From assembly GCA_945859605.1 (NCBI GenBank), contig OX243824.1, positions 26,012,814-26,076,813 of the forward strand: 64,000 nucleotides of DNA, given 5' to 3'. The translations under genes and the position numbers were made by a program. The notes below the pieces were generated by a model. That model ran no database searches and was not told the DNA's origin. It saw nothing but the letters and a program-made list of their open reading frames with translations. The DNA is from Lumbricus rubellus (taxonomy: Eukaryota > Annelida > Clitellata > Crassiclitellata > Lumbricidae). Below, one piece after another: positions 1 to 30,599 of this stretch; the stretch's first letter is position 1; every line of letters starts with the position of its first letter.

Positions 1-19241
<19,241 letters not shown>

Positions 19242-19579
19242 CTTCTCATTATAAGAATGATGTGTGCCTCTCGCAACCCCGTGAAGAATAATAACAATGA
19301 TGATTTCTATAGCTCCGTAACACAGCCATGCAGTTACAAGGGCGCCTCACATAGGTCTACGACTATCAGTAGAATTATTGGCCTTACAAAATAAGTGAGT
19401 CTTGAGTTCTGATTTGAAGGAGTCAACTGAGAAGTTTGTTCTTTGCGCTTTCATTTCGAATGGCGCTTTAGAAGTTTGGAGTTTACGTTTACGATTAGCC
19501 TACTATCGCGTCAAAACCGGTGTAACTGTCACATGAAGGGGGATCTGTTCAGGGTCGGTGCGATTTTGAGCTGGTCAAC

Positions 19580-20105
19580 AGGGACGTAACTAGGATTTTT
19601 CGTTTGGGGGGGGGGCTTAAGCCTTAAGTATGGCCAATGCTTAAAGTGTAAAAGAAGAAGTGCCAGGACGCTGTATTGTAATTGGTCGTCATTGGCGGCG
19701 CCGAAGGCGCGAAGTTGCGAGTGCCGAAGGCACGAAGCCCGTCCCGATTAGGGGGTCTGGGGGAGCGTCGTAAGCTCCCCCAGCGGGGTCTGGGGCGGAG
19801 CCTCAGTGACCAGCGCATTTTTGGCTGTGTCGACCTCAAATGGAGCCATAAGGCTCTTGTTTGCTAGCTATTTGTGAACGGAAAAGTCGCGAAAACTTAA
19901 AGAATAAGTCGTTTTTCAGTGTCGCAAAGCTCAAGCTACCAGGACAACAATAAAACTAAAACTGCTACTGTAAAAGAGAAGGGTTTTGTATTTACCGTAA
20001 GCTCCCCAGCGGGGCCTGGGGCGGAGCCCCAGCGACCAGCGCATTTTTGGCTGGGGTATTTAACGGCAGCGTCACCTACAGTCGGGGCGCTCTCGGGGGG
20101 GGGGA
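19580..20105. repeat. GC-rich dispersed element with a 47-bp direct repeat
   Basis: Begins near CAGGGACGTAACTAGG. Contains the palindrome GGCGCCGAAGGCGC. CAGCGGGGTCTGGGGCGGAG to GCGCATTTTTGGCT occurs at about 19780-19826 and again at about 20004-20050. Probably a DNA transposon; its right end is not found. Confidence 0.5.
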
Positions 20106-20537
20106 TGACAGACACTTAACATCGTCGGAGATTGAATGAACGAGGAAAATCGACTAAGAGCGAGAGCGGCCAGAGAACTGATTATTAATATCTTATAATA
20201 ACCGTCTTATATGAATAGTAATAAACGTACAAAACCTCTTCTTTTCGTGGAATTCGAACATCGTGGCGCGATCTTAAGCACAAGGCTAGAGTCGGCCGCG
20301 ACTCTAGGTGACGCTGCCGGGTACCCCTAACTTCGGGGTCGTCGGCGTTCTCGCAGCAGGTGTCGTACTTTGAAGTCGTCAAAGTCGTTTGGTTGATAAC
20401 GGCATCGACGACGACTAGATGTCACGGCTGGTCCTGTTGAAGGCGACCGCGACAGTGTCTTAGTAACAACGATCAGAGCTAAATGTGGCGCACCAGTAGA
20501 CACTGACAGACAGATGACACTCTTACGCAATAAATAA

Positions 20538-20759
20538 GCGCGGTGGTGTATTGGTGGCGTCGTTGTCTCGGAGCCGGAAGGTTCGAGGTTCGAATCCACT
20601 TTGCCGCGTAAGGAGCTTGGGCAAGTCCTTCACTCACAATTGATCAGCGCTTCGGCGTGAAACTCCGATGCGGTGTCCACTCTGCATTCGGGAGCGACTC
20701 TCAATAGGGAGAAAGAGCTTGAAGAGGCGCTATAACAAGTGCACATACAAACAAACAAA
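20538..20759 (+). mobile_element. tRNA-derived SINE, near full length
   Basis: The head GCGCGGTGGTGTATTGGTGG (A-box-like) and GGTTCGAATCC (B box) are followed by a conserved body with CAGCGCTTCGGCGTGAAACT, then the tail GGCGCTATAACAAGTGCAC and (CAAA)n. The tail resembles the L2-like LINE 3' end in this window. Confidence 0.85.
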
Positions 20760-21138
20760 ATCAAAACTATGACATCATTTAAGGGAGGGAATGAGAGGGA
20801 GAGGGCCCCGAGAGGCCGAGGGAGAGATAGGTGTAGGTGGAGGTACTTGATGATGTTCAATTCAACCGACATGGACTTGGGAAACGTGTCATGTCTTTTG
20901 TCTATTAACACATTCGATCTCCGACCTTCTCTATAGAATGTCCTGAACAACGTTTGGTATACCTTTAAGCTGGATCTGTGTCAGCTTAATGAGAAGAAAC
21001 AGGACGAATCTGATTGATTGGTTAAATATATTCAAGATATAGGCTATTTATGAAATATGTGGATTTTATTTCGAACTCTGAAGAGTTCTAAAGAGGCAAA
21101 TGTTGTTGGTTGACGAAGCATTTGTAGGTCTATTTAAA

Positions 21139-22073
21139 TTAATGTCTTCTCAGGGTGTAAACATTAACTCCCTGTCCCTCATTTTCTTCTCCGACGATCA
21201 GATGTTTCTTTTCTTCGTCGTAATACAATCTCCACGGCCTTTTGTTCTTCCCTTGTACCACGAGATCTTCATCTCTTGTGGGACATAGAATTCGATTCCA
21301 TCGCAGATCGGAATCCAAGAGAATGACTCGACTATTTCCGTTGTCAGCCACAAACACCTGATCGTCTGAATCGACTGAAAGATATTGAGGATCACTCAGT
21401 TCTTGGATTTTATTCAAAGGACAAAAACTACGGACAACCATCTGCTCATCTCTGGTCACTTCAATTATGCCCCACTTCGCCACCATCCTTTCCCCGTTTG
21501 ACCCACTTATCTCTCCTTCGATTAGCCTTCTTGATGACTTCGATGAGTGAAGAATGATGAAATTTCCGATGGATGTTTCGACGGCGTGAAGCATAACCTC
21601 CATTTCTCCTTTCAAATGAATGGAACGAATAAGTTCTGCGTCTGATCCGTAGATTCTAAGAATGGACGATGGCCAGCTGACCATCAACAAGTGACCATCA
21701 CTGGACACTGAAATAGTTCGTGGTTGATAGTCAATGATCAGCCATTTGAGGATCTCGTATTTGCCATCTTTTTCTTCTGTTATCCGCCACACGCAGTTCT
21801 CAACTTTCGAGCGTTGCGTCTTTGATTTATGTACTAAGTCAGGGACATAAAGACAACTTTCCTTCTCACTGGATCCAATGCCGCAAGGATCCGTTATGTC
21901 TTTCATATCAACATTCCTCTTAAGATGAAATGGATATTCATCCTCGTAGACACGAATTGCTCGAGGGAAATAGATGACGTAGAGTTCGTTTCTTAGTTTC
22001 GTTACTCCGAACACCAATTCATTGCCTTTTGTCTTGATTCTCTGAGTAAACCTAATGGATATTGGACACGCGA
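21139..22073 (-). CDS. Beta-propeller (NHL-like) exon, C-terminal
   Basis: Acceptor TTTGTTTTAG; reads V-ACPISIRF to the stop. Recurrent GHLLMV, FIILHS, QVFVAD strand motifs fit a propeller. Possible poly(A) signal (TTTATT on the plus strand) near 21064. Confidence 0.68.
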
Positions 22074-24529
22074 CTAAAACAAAGAAAAAGTAATGAATAA
22101 TAATAGGCCTACAAAAATAATTGCCTGCATACAAATTCTTCATGTTTAATCTTATTTATTATTGTTTGTATTGCAATTGACTGCTAATATTATCTTTGTT
22201 TCAATCGTTTCTTAACTTCTTTTTGATGTAGGTCTATCATTATTAGTATTAGCCTATTTAGTATCTTTGTTACTATAATTATTGTTATTACTGATATCAT
22301 CATGATCATTTTTGGGGTGCGGCGGTGTAGTGGTGGGTTCGGTGCCATGGGAGCACTTATATATGACGCCCCTTCAAGACTATAGCTACTCAGAAGCGTT
22401 TCCGACCCAACCATGCATGTCTGAATAGAATTGTCTTAAGTCAAGATTGGCCACATCATGAGGAGTGACACCATAGTAAGAGACATCATCGAGGGAAGAA
22501 TGGAGGGGAAGAAGAGAAAAAGAGGAAGACCAAGAACAATGCATGCTACTGGACTGGATGTTGACAAAGGATGGTTACAGAGGGCTAAAGGGGGATGCAC
22601 AGAACAGATATGCGTGGCGTCATTGGACATATGAACCTGCCTGACGGCAGAGAACTAAAGAAGAAGAAGAAGAAGTCAAGAGAAGTACATGATGCAATGA
22701 TCCTTGAGCATTGAGAACAAGCCAAAGTGTCATTGATTTTATACCAGCACTGTTTAAATCGTATAATTTATAACTAATTAATAAAAGCTCCATTATGTTG
22801 TCTATAATTAAGTTCAGACTTCCTCCACGATGAGTGCTACGCTCATAAGAACTTACCAACAGTTTTCTTGAACTGATTCGTGTCAATGTTGAATACCAAT
22901 GAAGCAGATGGTTGAATATCTTCAAAGAAAACATCTCTCATCTGATTCGATTCGTACAACTTTTGAATATGTTCAACGGAATTTTGTGAATGACACCAGA
23001 TCCAAACTACCACAGTCTGTTGTCTGTCCAATAATTGAGAGTTGACGATTTCTAAACCTGCATCCTTTAGTTGATTCAAGAGTCTATCAGTTTGATGTGC
23101 CCTTGGTTTGGTTCTACTTCGAAGATCTTCGATCGTTTTATGAAGCAGCTCAGTTTCCATAAAAGTTGTACACTTTGCGACACGATTTTGAACGACGAGT
23201 TTTATTACACCTAAAAGCAAACATTTCCAACTACTTTTCGGATGTTATTTGATTCAACTGCACTTGAATTTAAATGAATTTTTTATCAAGTTTCAAACGA
23301 AATTAAGCGAAACCCTAGCCAAATATTTTTGTATAGGGCCTAAATGAAAAATTAATGTAATTACTGATCAGTTAGCCTATATACTTAGCCAACAAGGCGC
23401 AAATGTATGGTTAGGCCTACGCTTGAAAACGCTAGTACCAGGATGGATCAGTTTCAAAGTCAGTTTCAATAAGGATTAGGGCCTATACTATTTTTTATAC
23501 ATTCAGGAATTTATATATCGTCCCTTCAAGGAAATAACTAAGAGGCGCTCCCGATTCTAGCGCGCCAAAACAGAACAGTTTTAAGTTTTAATTTCGATAC
23601 GCTTGCAGAATGCAGATAGAGAGCCCCGAGGAACCTCCAGCATAATAGCTGGAGACCATAATCATTTGGTGATTTGCCCTATGAGGCACGCAGTAAAACT
23701 TAGTAATACGGCTTTAATTAAGGTTCGGATAGCAAACCTCCTCCTGTTTCAATGATTCTTGCCGCTGTCTTCTGGTTAGTTCCTCGAAGACATTTTACGA
23801 AATTTGAAGAATTTTGTCCGTTGCAGGAACGCAAGATGTTCAAAAGCTGAGCGTTCTTATCACCGTTGAAACGTTGTCGTAGAATTAAGCGACTTTGTTC
23901 TTCAGTTATACAGTTGTGAGACAAAAGTGAAGCAATTAGTTCGTCACTTGGTCGAATATTTTCTACGAGAAAATGTCTGTTATTTCTTATGATCGCGCAT
24001 CTCTTCATCGCTTTTCCATAGAAGTCTAAATAGAAAAGAGACTTACACTTTTGAATGATATCGGATGGCTTTATTGCATCTCAGAATATCACTCGTAAGT
24101 AAAAAAGAAATGAAATTTTTGCTGACTATGCAGGAGAAAGAAGTGATGAGTAGGCTAGATAAAGTTTAAAAATAACATTCAAATCACGAAATTTGACTCG
24201 TGGGCACGCCTATAGGCTGTAGGCGTCCACGTCACATTTAATGCAATGTGACTTATAAGATGCGAAATTTATGGTGTGTTACCGTGTGTAGCAGGGTAGT
24301 TATTGTCATAGGCCTATTATTGTATTATATATGACAATGCACCTTCTAGATGTCGCCAAATTGTCTTCTTGAACCGTTGTCTGGTAATTCTTTTATTGAA
24401 GCAAACGTCGACTGATATAAGTGACCTAATTACTTCTTTGTCTCTCTTCTTTGTGGGTGAATTCAAAATTGAATACAGATATGACTTTTGTAAGATAACG
24501 TCCAATATCTCAAGTGGAAGATCGTACAA
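21139..24529 (-). CDS. F-box-like / CARD / beta-propeller protein gene (exons 24343-24529, 23738-24025, 22857-23210, 21139-22073)
   Basis: Four exons whose phases (0-1, 1-1, 1-1, 1-stop) fit without adjustment. Exon 1: [14 protein letters not shown] plus a basic [13 protein letters not shown] end, an F-box-like helix bundle (substrate adaptor for SCF ubiquitin ligases in known proteins). Exon 2: [20 protein letters not shown] and ITEEQSRLI, a CARD, a death-fold domain for homotypic assembly in immune and apoptotic signalling. Exon 3: about 118 residues, amphipathic helices and [10 protein letters not shown] strand, unassigned. Exon 4: about 310 residues of beta-propeller with an NHL-type blade ([20 protein letters not shown]). 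Ends at a TAG/TAA stop at 21139. A further upstream exon probably exists at 25438-25490; the start codon is not identified. The function is unknown; the architecture suggests a ubiquitin-linked innate-immune sensor, which is inference. Confidence 0.72.
22315..22384. mobile_element. SINE fragment, rearranged
   Basis: A SINE head (GCGGCGGTGTAGTGGTGGG) is joined to an inverted tail fragment (GACGCCCCTTCAAGAC). Confidence 0.5.
22430..22690 (+). mobile_element. LINE 3' fragment (RTE-type or related)
   Basis: [22 protein letters not shown] then RGRPR, matching the C-terminal region at 31617-32095, and the same 3' words GAACCTGCCT..GGCAGAGAAC and an AAG-rich tail. Confidence 0.65.
22857..23210 (-). 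CDS. Unassigned alpha/beta domain exon
   Basis: Acceptor TTGCTTTTAG and donor TTG|GTAAGT. Pattern: two helices ([22 protein letters not shown]), a hydrophobic strand VVVWIWC, then [18 protein letters not shown]. It resembles domains that sit next to death-fold domains in invertebrate proteins, but I cannot name it with certainty. Confidence 0.6.
23505..23575 (-). mobile_element. L2/SINE 3'-tail fragment
   Basis: TTTATATATCGTCCCTTCAAGG ... AGAGGCGCTCCCG is the inverted complement of the LINE/SINE tail. Confidence 0.55.
23738..24025 (-). CDS. CARD exon
   Basis: Acceptor CTATTTAG; the whole domain of about 85 residues lies in one exon, as is common for CARDs. The donor GAG|GTTTGC is weak but is the only one keeping phase 1. 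Confidence 0.68.
24343..24529 (-). CDS. F-box-like exon
   Basis: Acceptor TTTATTTCAG, exon, donor AAG|GTGCAT (weak). LP-x-EIL-x-x-IL is the F-box entry motif; the later conserved W is displaced to IWRHL. Confidence 0.6.
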
Positions 24530-25200
24530 CTGAAATAAAAACATTTAGTATGGTGCCTCGTAAAAAGTTATGCAATCAGTTCTTCTGCAGTATTATACCT
24601 ATATCTTTGTTCCAACATTGTCTTCTATAGGAACTAGTTTATAATTACGAGGTCATAAATTATTAGTAGGCCTATAGGCAGGTGAATCGAGCGCTATTGA
24701 CAGAAAGTCGCTGAAAACATGCAGGACACTAGGCCTAACGCAAGTTTACCATTCCACGAAGCTGGAAGAATATTTGTAAAAGGCACGCAGCGAAAAGAAA
24801 GGTGCGGGTCGAGTGAAGAAGAATAGCGGCTCTACCGATGATAATTAAACTGCTTTTCAAGAACAACTAAATTGCAGTTGAGCGTATAGAGATATGAAAA
24901 TATATCCTACAGTTTGATTGGCCAGGAAGTTAGTTATAGGCTACCAATCATCCATCAGTAGGCCTATGTTGCAATGCACTGGCTTTTAGCATACGAACAT
25001 GACAATAATTTATTGTGTAGCCTACGTTGTGGCAAGAGCTTTCATATTTAATGAAACAACAGCAAGAACGTTAAAGAGTTTTTTTGTCTCCGTCCAGCTT
25101 GGTCGATGTTCATTTTGTTATTCGAGACGTCAGGACTTGTCGTTTCTGCACTGCATCAACGTGGAGACGTTAAAGTTATTTATTAGCGCAGTTATCATTG

Positions 25201-25329
25201 CACTCACAATTGCTCAGCGCTTCGGCGTGAAACTCCGATGCAGTATCCGTTCTGCAGTCGGGAGCGCCTCTGAGTAGAGATCTTGAAGGGGCGCTATAAC
25301 AAGTGCACATACAAACAAACAAACAAACA
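25201..25329 (+). mobile_element. SINE, 5'-truncated
   Basis: Starts at CACTCACAATTGCTCAGCGC, lacks the tRNA head, ends in (CAAA)n. Confidence 0.8.
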
Positions 25330-25437
25330 AGTGTGAGTCAACGGCCATTTCACGTTGGATCATCAAAGAACATAATTTATGAGACTGCTGAACTTCTGGC
25401 TATATGCATGCTATTTAGACACAATGCACAATCTTAC

Positions 25438-25490
25438 CTTTGTAAGAGAAAGAAATTTCTTCTGTTCATCTGTTCCATTCAGCAGCAATT
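25438..25490 (-). CDS. Possible upstream exon of the F-box/CARD gene
   Basis: 53 bp between acceptor TTATTTTAAAG and donor AAAG|GTAAGA on the minus strand, reading LLLNGTDEQKKFLSLTK. It exits in phase 0 and so joins LYDLPLEIL in frame. Short, so uncertain. Confidence 0.4.
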
Positions 25491-26290
25491 CTTTAAAATA
25501 AAATTAGCGAATGTATTAAAATTGTTTCAATCACAAAATGTGCTCTACGTTCTTCTTTTCCAAATATGTAGATCGTTGTAGAATGTTTGCTTAATCTGAG
25601 AAATCGTTTGATTTTTAGTGTTAAAACGGATACTATGAAAGACAATTACGCCTATAATAGGCTACTAACTTGGTCAACTAACGTTCAAACGTAAAAGTGC
25701 GAGATGCCAAAATAAAGAATTTCTCTCATTTAGGCCTACACATAATAATTTGAAATATTCATCTGCATGCCTCTTTTTGCTGAAGCTGTTGGCTGAAGTT
25801 GGCATACTTTTAATAGCTTAGAATAAGCAAGGTACATTGTAGGCTACTCACACTAAAGAGAATCAATCTTTACCTGTTCTTGCGCAAGCTTTCATTAGAC
25901 TACTTTCAAACAGAGCCCTATTTCTGTTTCGGTGTCAATTATGAGTTGCTTCTTTCGACTAATAGGTCTACCTCTTCTGTCATTTGTAGGAAATTACGAA
26001 TCTGTTGTATGATGTGAATATCGCTATCGTTCTGCCTGTGTGCTTTTGAACAGACCTCCATTGTGCTCAGATAGAGAGACATTTTATTCCTTATATTGAA
26101 TATTATATTTGCTTTACCAAACGACGAGTTTTCAAGTTACAATCGAGATCCTCCTAATCGGTTTCCGATTTAGATAAATGACTATAGGCTTATAGACTAC
26201 AGGTGAAACAATATATATTCTGTGTGCCGTGATCTTTGTCCTATCAAGTGCAAAGTCTTCATCTGTGATTGGTTCAAAACAACAGTATAA
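25491..26290. other. No further exon recognised
   Basis: May contain 5' exons or promoter of the minus-strand F-box/CARD gene, but none could be supported by motif and splice context together. Confidence 0.3.
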
Positions 26291-26663
26291 TATTGAGATT
26301 GAACCGCGCCTATTTTTTAGCAATTGTATTGACTCAACGTAGCAAGCACAAACTATTAGTATACGCGCACGTCGCCCAGAACCAGCCAACAGTCAGCTAC
26401 TGACAGATGGATAGGTGCAGGGTGAAAATTGCCGGCGGTTTTAAGGGTTTCAATCCCGGTCTTACTTAGAACCCCGTAGTAAAGTCTGTTTTCACACCCC
26501 AATTCTTAGTGGATCATAGTCCAACCTCAGTTATTTTTACACGGATCTCACACTGAATGGGTGTTCAGAGTCTCTATAGGTTTGAGTGACAACACTATTA
26601 ACTTGTGCTTGCTACGTTGAGTCAATACAATTGCTAAAAAATAGGCGCGGTTCAATCTCAATA
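26291..26663. repeat. 61-bp perfect inverted repeat with 251-bp spacer
   Basis: 26291-26351 (starts TATTGAGATTGAACCGCGCC, ends GCAAGCACAA) is the exact reverse complement of 26603-26663. No target duplication was found, so the origin is unclear. Confidence 0.85.
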
Positions 26664-27054
26664 GAGCAGAGTCAAACCTATAGGTGAGGCCTACAATTAT
26701 ATACACGTCATGCTGCTGCATAAAAGGAAGCAATGAGTAAACCGAACATCGTCTATAAACTCTGAGAAGCGGAAATGGACAACCAACGATCTCTGCTAAT
26801 AGCGTCAAATTTTACAGTAACGATGTAACCTGATCCATTGATGATGTTTATGTGAAGAAAGGGATCCAGAATGGAGAGAGAGAGGCCACCGTCGTAACAT
26901 GGATTCAGACGAGGCTAACGATGGGAATTTTATGATAAATCAATACTTCCGTCGATCATACATGTACATGTACAATGAATAACAATGCGGAATTTGTTTT
27001 GGAGAACATGAGATTATTGACCGTAATTGACGTAAATTTTGATTGATGGACGGA

Positions 27055-27275
27055 TGTAGGAATGGATGGATGGATAGACAGATAGATAGACAGACAAGTA
27101 GATAGAAAAATAGAATAGATAGAATAGATAGAATAGATAGATGGATAGATGGATAGATGGATAGATGGATGGATGGACGGACAGACAGACAGACGGACGG
27201 ATGATTGGTTGGATAGATGGATGTATGGATGGATGAATGGATAGATGAATGGATGGATGATGGATGAATTCATAG
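27055..27275. repeat. (GGAT/AGAT)n microsatellite
   Basis: ATGGATGG and GATAGATA with GACAGAC interruptions. Confidence 0.9.
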
Positions 27276-27749
27276 ATGGTTGAATGGATTTGGATACGGA
27301 TGAATAGTAATATGGATGGATGTTACAGGATGTATGGTATGGTTTGATTGTCTTTCAAGATTTTCTAAATTAATGAATGGCGGTCAACTGGATTATCTAG
27401 AACGGAACGATTTATCGATGGATGGATTTGCCGACTGATAGGACTATTATAGGCTATTCTGTGTAATTATGATATATGTTGCCGAACGATAAGTAAAACT
27501 CGTAAACAGATTTTGGCATTACTTTTAATTAATAAATTATAATTAATAAATAAGAAATAAATTATATTTTCTGTCGTGCTTTTATATTAATTATGTTGTC
27601 CAAAATCATATAATATTATTCTGAATAGAAAAATATGCTGATTTTTTACATTCGGTTCTAATCTCCATAGGCTATAGGCCTACATAAAAGAATATTAATT
27701 TGCCAATTGAAATTCTCGTATATCGCGCCAAGGGTCCAGCCATATGTTA

Positions 27750-28482
27750 CGTACGAAAATATTGTATTTTCGAACCCTCTCCTGTTGCAACTCGTATATT
27801 TTGTACAACTCGTACATTTTGTACAACTCGTACATTTGGTACAACTCGTACATTTTGTACAACTCGTACATTTTGTACAACTCGTACATTTTGTACAACT
27901 CGTACATTTTGTACAACTCGTACATTTTGTACAACTCGTACAGTTTGTACAACTCGTACAGTTTGTACAACTCATACATTTTGTACAACTCGTACAGTTT
28001 GTACAACTCGTATATTTTGTACAACTAGTAGGCCTAGTAGCCTACATTTTGTACAACTCGTACATTTTGCACAACTCGTACATTTTATGGACTCTCGTGC
28101 CGCCATGCGTAGGGCCTACGTACATATAAGCTTCTCTACCACTCCCCTAAAAAATTAATTACCAAAAAATGTCATCTATTGAACATTTTGACCATAGGCT
28201 TCCATTTATTTTTCGCTGGCTAAATTGTTTTAACTGATATGTTTACTGTTTAGATCTGAGCAGAATTTAATTTTAATGTATAGTCCAATGCCATTGGACG
28301 ACTAGGTCTATAGGATAATACAGAGTTATAAAATAATAACCTAATGTGAACGTCATGACTAGGCATTGCGTAGCCTACCGTAACGTAGGACACATTTTCC
28401 GACACTTCTCCAAGCCGCAGTACGCACCGTACGTAAAATCGCTTAAATCAGGTAACCCTCCCAACGTACGTAAGATATAGAC
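27750..28482 (+). repeat. Dispersed repeat copy 2, expanded by an internal minisatellite
   Basis: Collinear with 8850-9312 on both sides of the array: CCCTCTCCTGTTGCAAC to the left, TTTAGATCTGAGCAGAATTTAAT and CCTAATGTGAACGTCAT to the right. Confidence 0.6.
27788..28087. repeat. 18-bp minisatellite (unit GTACAACTCGTACATTTT)
   Basis: About 16 units with T/G and C/T variants, broken once at 28027-28046 by AGTAGGCCTAGTAGCC. The open frames across it are artefacts of an 18-bp (6-codon) unit. Confidence 0.9.
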
Positions 28483-28571
28483 AGCCCCAATATTATTCTT
28501 ACTTAAATACCTACTCAGTTACTTTATTACTCGCATGCTGGCTTGCATAGGCCTACATACATACATGCTTG

Positions 28572-28862
28572 CAGAGGCGTAGCGACCGCCCTCCGTACCC
28601 TCCGACCGAAGGGGGCCCCCGGCAAGGAAGGGGCCCCTAAAAGTGCCAAAAAATGAATGAAATGACCAAAAAATAAAAAGGTCATCAACTTTTTCGGGCG
28701 GCGAATATGAAAATTTCCCGAGATTTTGGCCAAAAATCAACTTTTTCGGAATGCGAATTGATGACATTTTCCTGAGATTTTGGCCGGATGACTGAAAAAA
28801 TTCGTCAGAAATTTCGGACATTATGCTCGGAGGGGGCCACGTTCGTTGTTGCTACGGCCCTG
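28572..28862. mobile_element. hAT-like MITE (291 bp), perfect 8-bp target duplication
   Basis: Inverted ends CAGAGGCGTAGC / CAGGGCCGTAGC, the common hAT terminus. CATGCTTG at 28564-28571 and 28863-28870. The inner word AAAAAGGTCATCAACTTTTT is shared with the element at 53579. Confidence 0.88.
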
Positions 28863-29549
28863 CATGCTTGCCTACTTACTTAGACTGCTTGTATCAATTC
28901 TGCTATGCACAATTCACACGGCTATTGAATGATAATTATGTTGTGGAAAAGAAACTGAATGGTCTGTTAAGGATTAAGGAGAGAGCAGAACGTATGTGTT
29001 CAACGGCATGATCTGTTCACGTGAGCAGGAAATGACGTCCTCTCGGATGAAAGACGAAACCGCACGGGGTGCAGTATGTCTTCGTCGACTTGAAAGAAGT
29101 GTCAGAAGAGCCCAACTGCGCATGTCCAGGAAATGGTCTTTGCTTACTTTCAATGCAGATCTCTTATACGTATCTGCCTTCCTGTCTGTGTCTGTATCTC
29201 TAGATGTATGCATGTATAGGTCTCTTTATGCTCGCATTCGCACGTAATGTAATGTAGTCTAATGTAAATCTTCGCGAACTTCTCAGCGCCCACAAAAGCC
29301 ACGTCGAGGAGACCGGCTTATTCACCAGCGTTATATCAAATTAACTCTTCAATTATGCGGCGCAATAGCCAGGGGGATTTCCCTGTTTGTTCGGAGTCAG
29401 GTAAAAAAAAGTCTTTGGAGGTCAAACCGATTAGACAGCGTGGTGCTACGGTGTTAATCGGTGATGATGGTGGTCGTTTGGTGGAGCCTCAATAGAATCT
29501 GGTTATAGGATATGACATTGTGTGTCCAAATCAACGTTTGTACTCCTGT

Positions 29550-29820
29550 CTGTCTTTCTGTCTATCTGTCTGTTTGACTGCCTGTCTGTCTGTATGTTTT
29601 TTCTCTGTCTCTGTCTCTATCTAGCTTTGTTTCTCTTTTCTTCTCTCGATCTCTGTCTCTCTGTCTCTCTGTTTCTCTGTTTCTCTGTTTCTCTCTCTAT
29701 GTCTATATCTCTGTCTCAGTCTGTCTGTCTATCTGTCTGTTTGTCTGCCTGTCTGTCTGTCTTTGTCTCTGTCTCTGTTTATGTCTCTGTTTGTCTGTCT
29801 GTCTGTCTCTCTCTCTCGAT
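29550..29820. repeat. (TCTG/TCTC)n microsatellite
   Basis: CTGTCTGTCTCTGTCTC runs. Confidence 0.9.
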
Positions 29821-29880
29821 ATGTTCACCTCCTCCGTCCGTATACCGGATCCACACCTGCATGAGACCCTGGATTATCGT

Positions 29881-30599
29881 TCATACAGTTGTCCTATCCT
29901 TGAGACCTATTTGTCCTGCCCCAGCTGCCTTCCCTCCAACTCTCCGAGACTGTCTTCCAATCCAAGCCGTCACCGTCACCCGATCCTGACGTTGTCTCGC
30001 AAGTCCTTGACGATAGATGACGATGGATGCCCCTGAGTGCCTCTCCTGGACACGGGCAGCACCCTTCATCTCGCAGAAGACCCCATCTTCCACCTCTCCC
30101 TCATCTACCCGACACCCTCCTCTACCCATCCTCACCCCACTCCCCGTCTCACCCGCAGACCCACTTCCCCCAAGCTCCGTCGGCTCGTGCGCCGGCGCAC
30201 ATCGCTGATGACTGCCGCTACCCGTGCTGTCCCTCTTCGGCCCGATCACCACCGCGCCCTGCTGCAGCGGGTCGGCGCAGCACCCGATGACGGGAGCGGG
30301 AGCAGCCGGTGAGAGGTGTCGACCATGGAACTTGTAGCCGATGACGGGGGTGCGCCTGGACTGCTTTCGGAGGCAGCTCGACTTGCAAATGGTGTGCTTG
30401 AAGGCTCGTCGGAACTTGAGTGACATGATGCTGTAGAGGATGGGATTGATGACTGCGCTGACGTAGTAGAGAACTCCGGATACGTAGAAGAGGACGGCGT
30501 TGAATACGGTCAACGTCTGCGTTAGATCGGTGTAGACTGTGAGCAGACGTTGAGTGTGAAAAGGAGCCCAACACAGGAAGAAGGCGACGACCACGGCCA
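29881..30599 (-). CDS. Peptide GPCR (neuromedin U / pyrokinin receptor-like), last exon
   Basis: After an acceptor GCTTCAACAG on the minus strand: AVVVAFFLCWAPFHTQRLL (TM6 with the CWxPFH motif), a short loop, then LFYVSGVLYYVSAVINPILY (TM7 with NPxxY-type NPILY), then MSLKFRRAFK (helix 8) and a long tail rich in Gly, Arg and Ser. The FHTQRLL and GVLYYVSAVINPILYSIMSLKFR sequence is what I associate with neuromedin U/pyrokinin/CAPA receptors, Gq-coupled receptors of neuropeptides. TM1-TM5 are not found in the 16 kb upstream, so they are farther away or this is an isolated fragment. The tail of about 170 residues is longer than usual and its end is uncertain. Confidence 0.8.
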
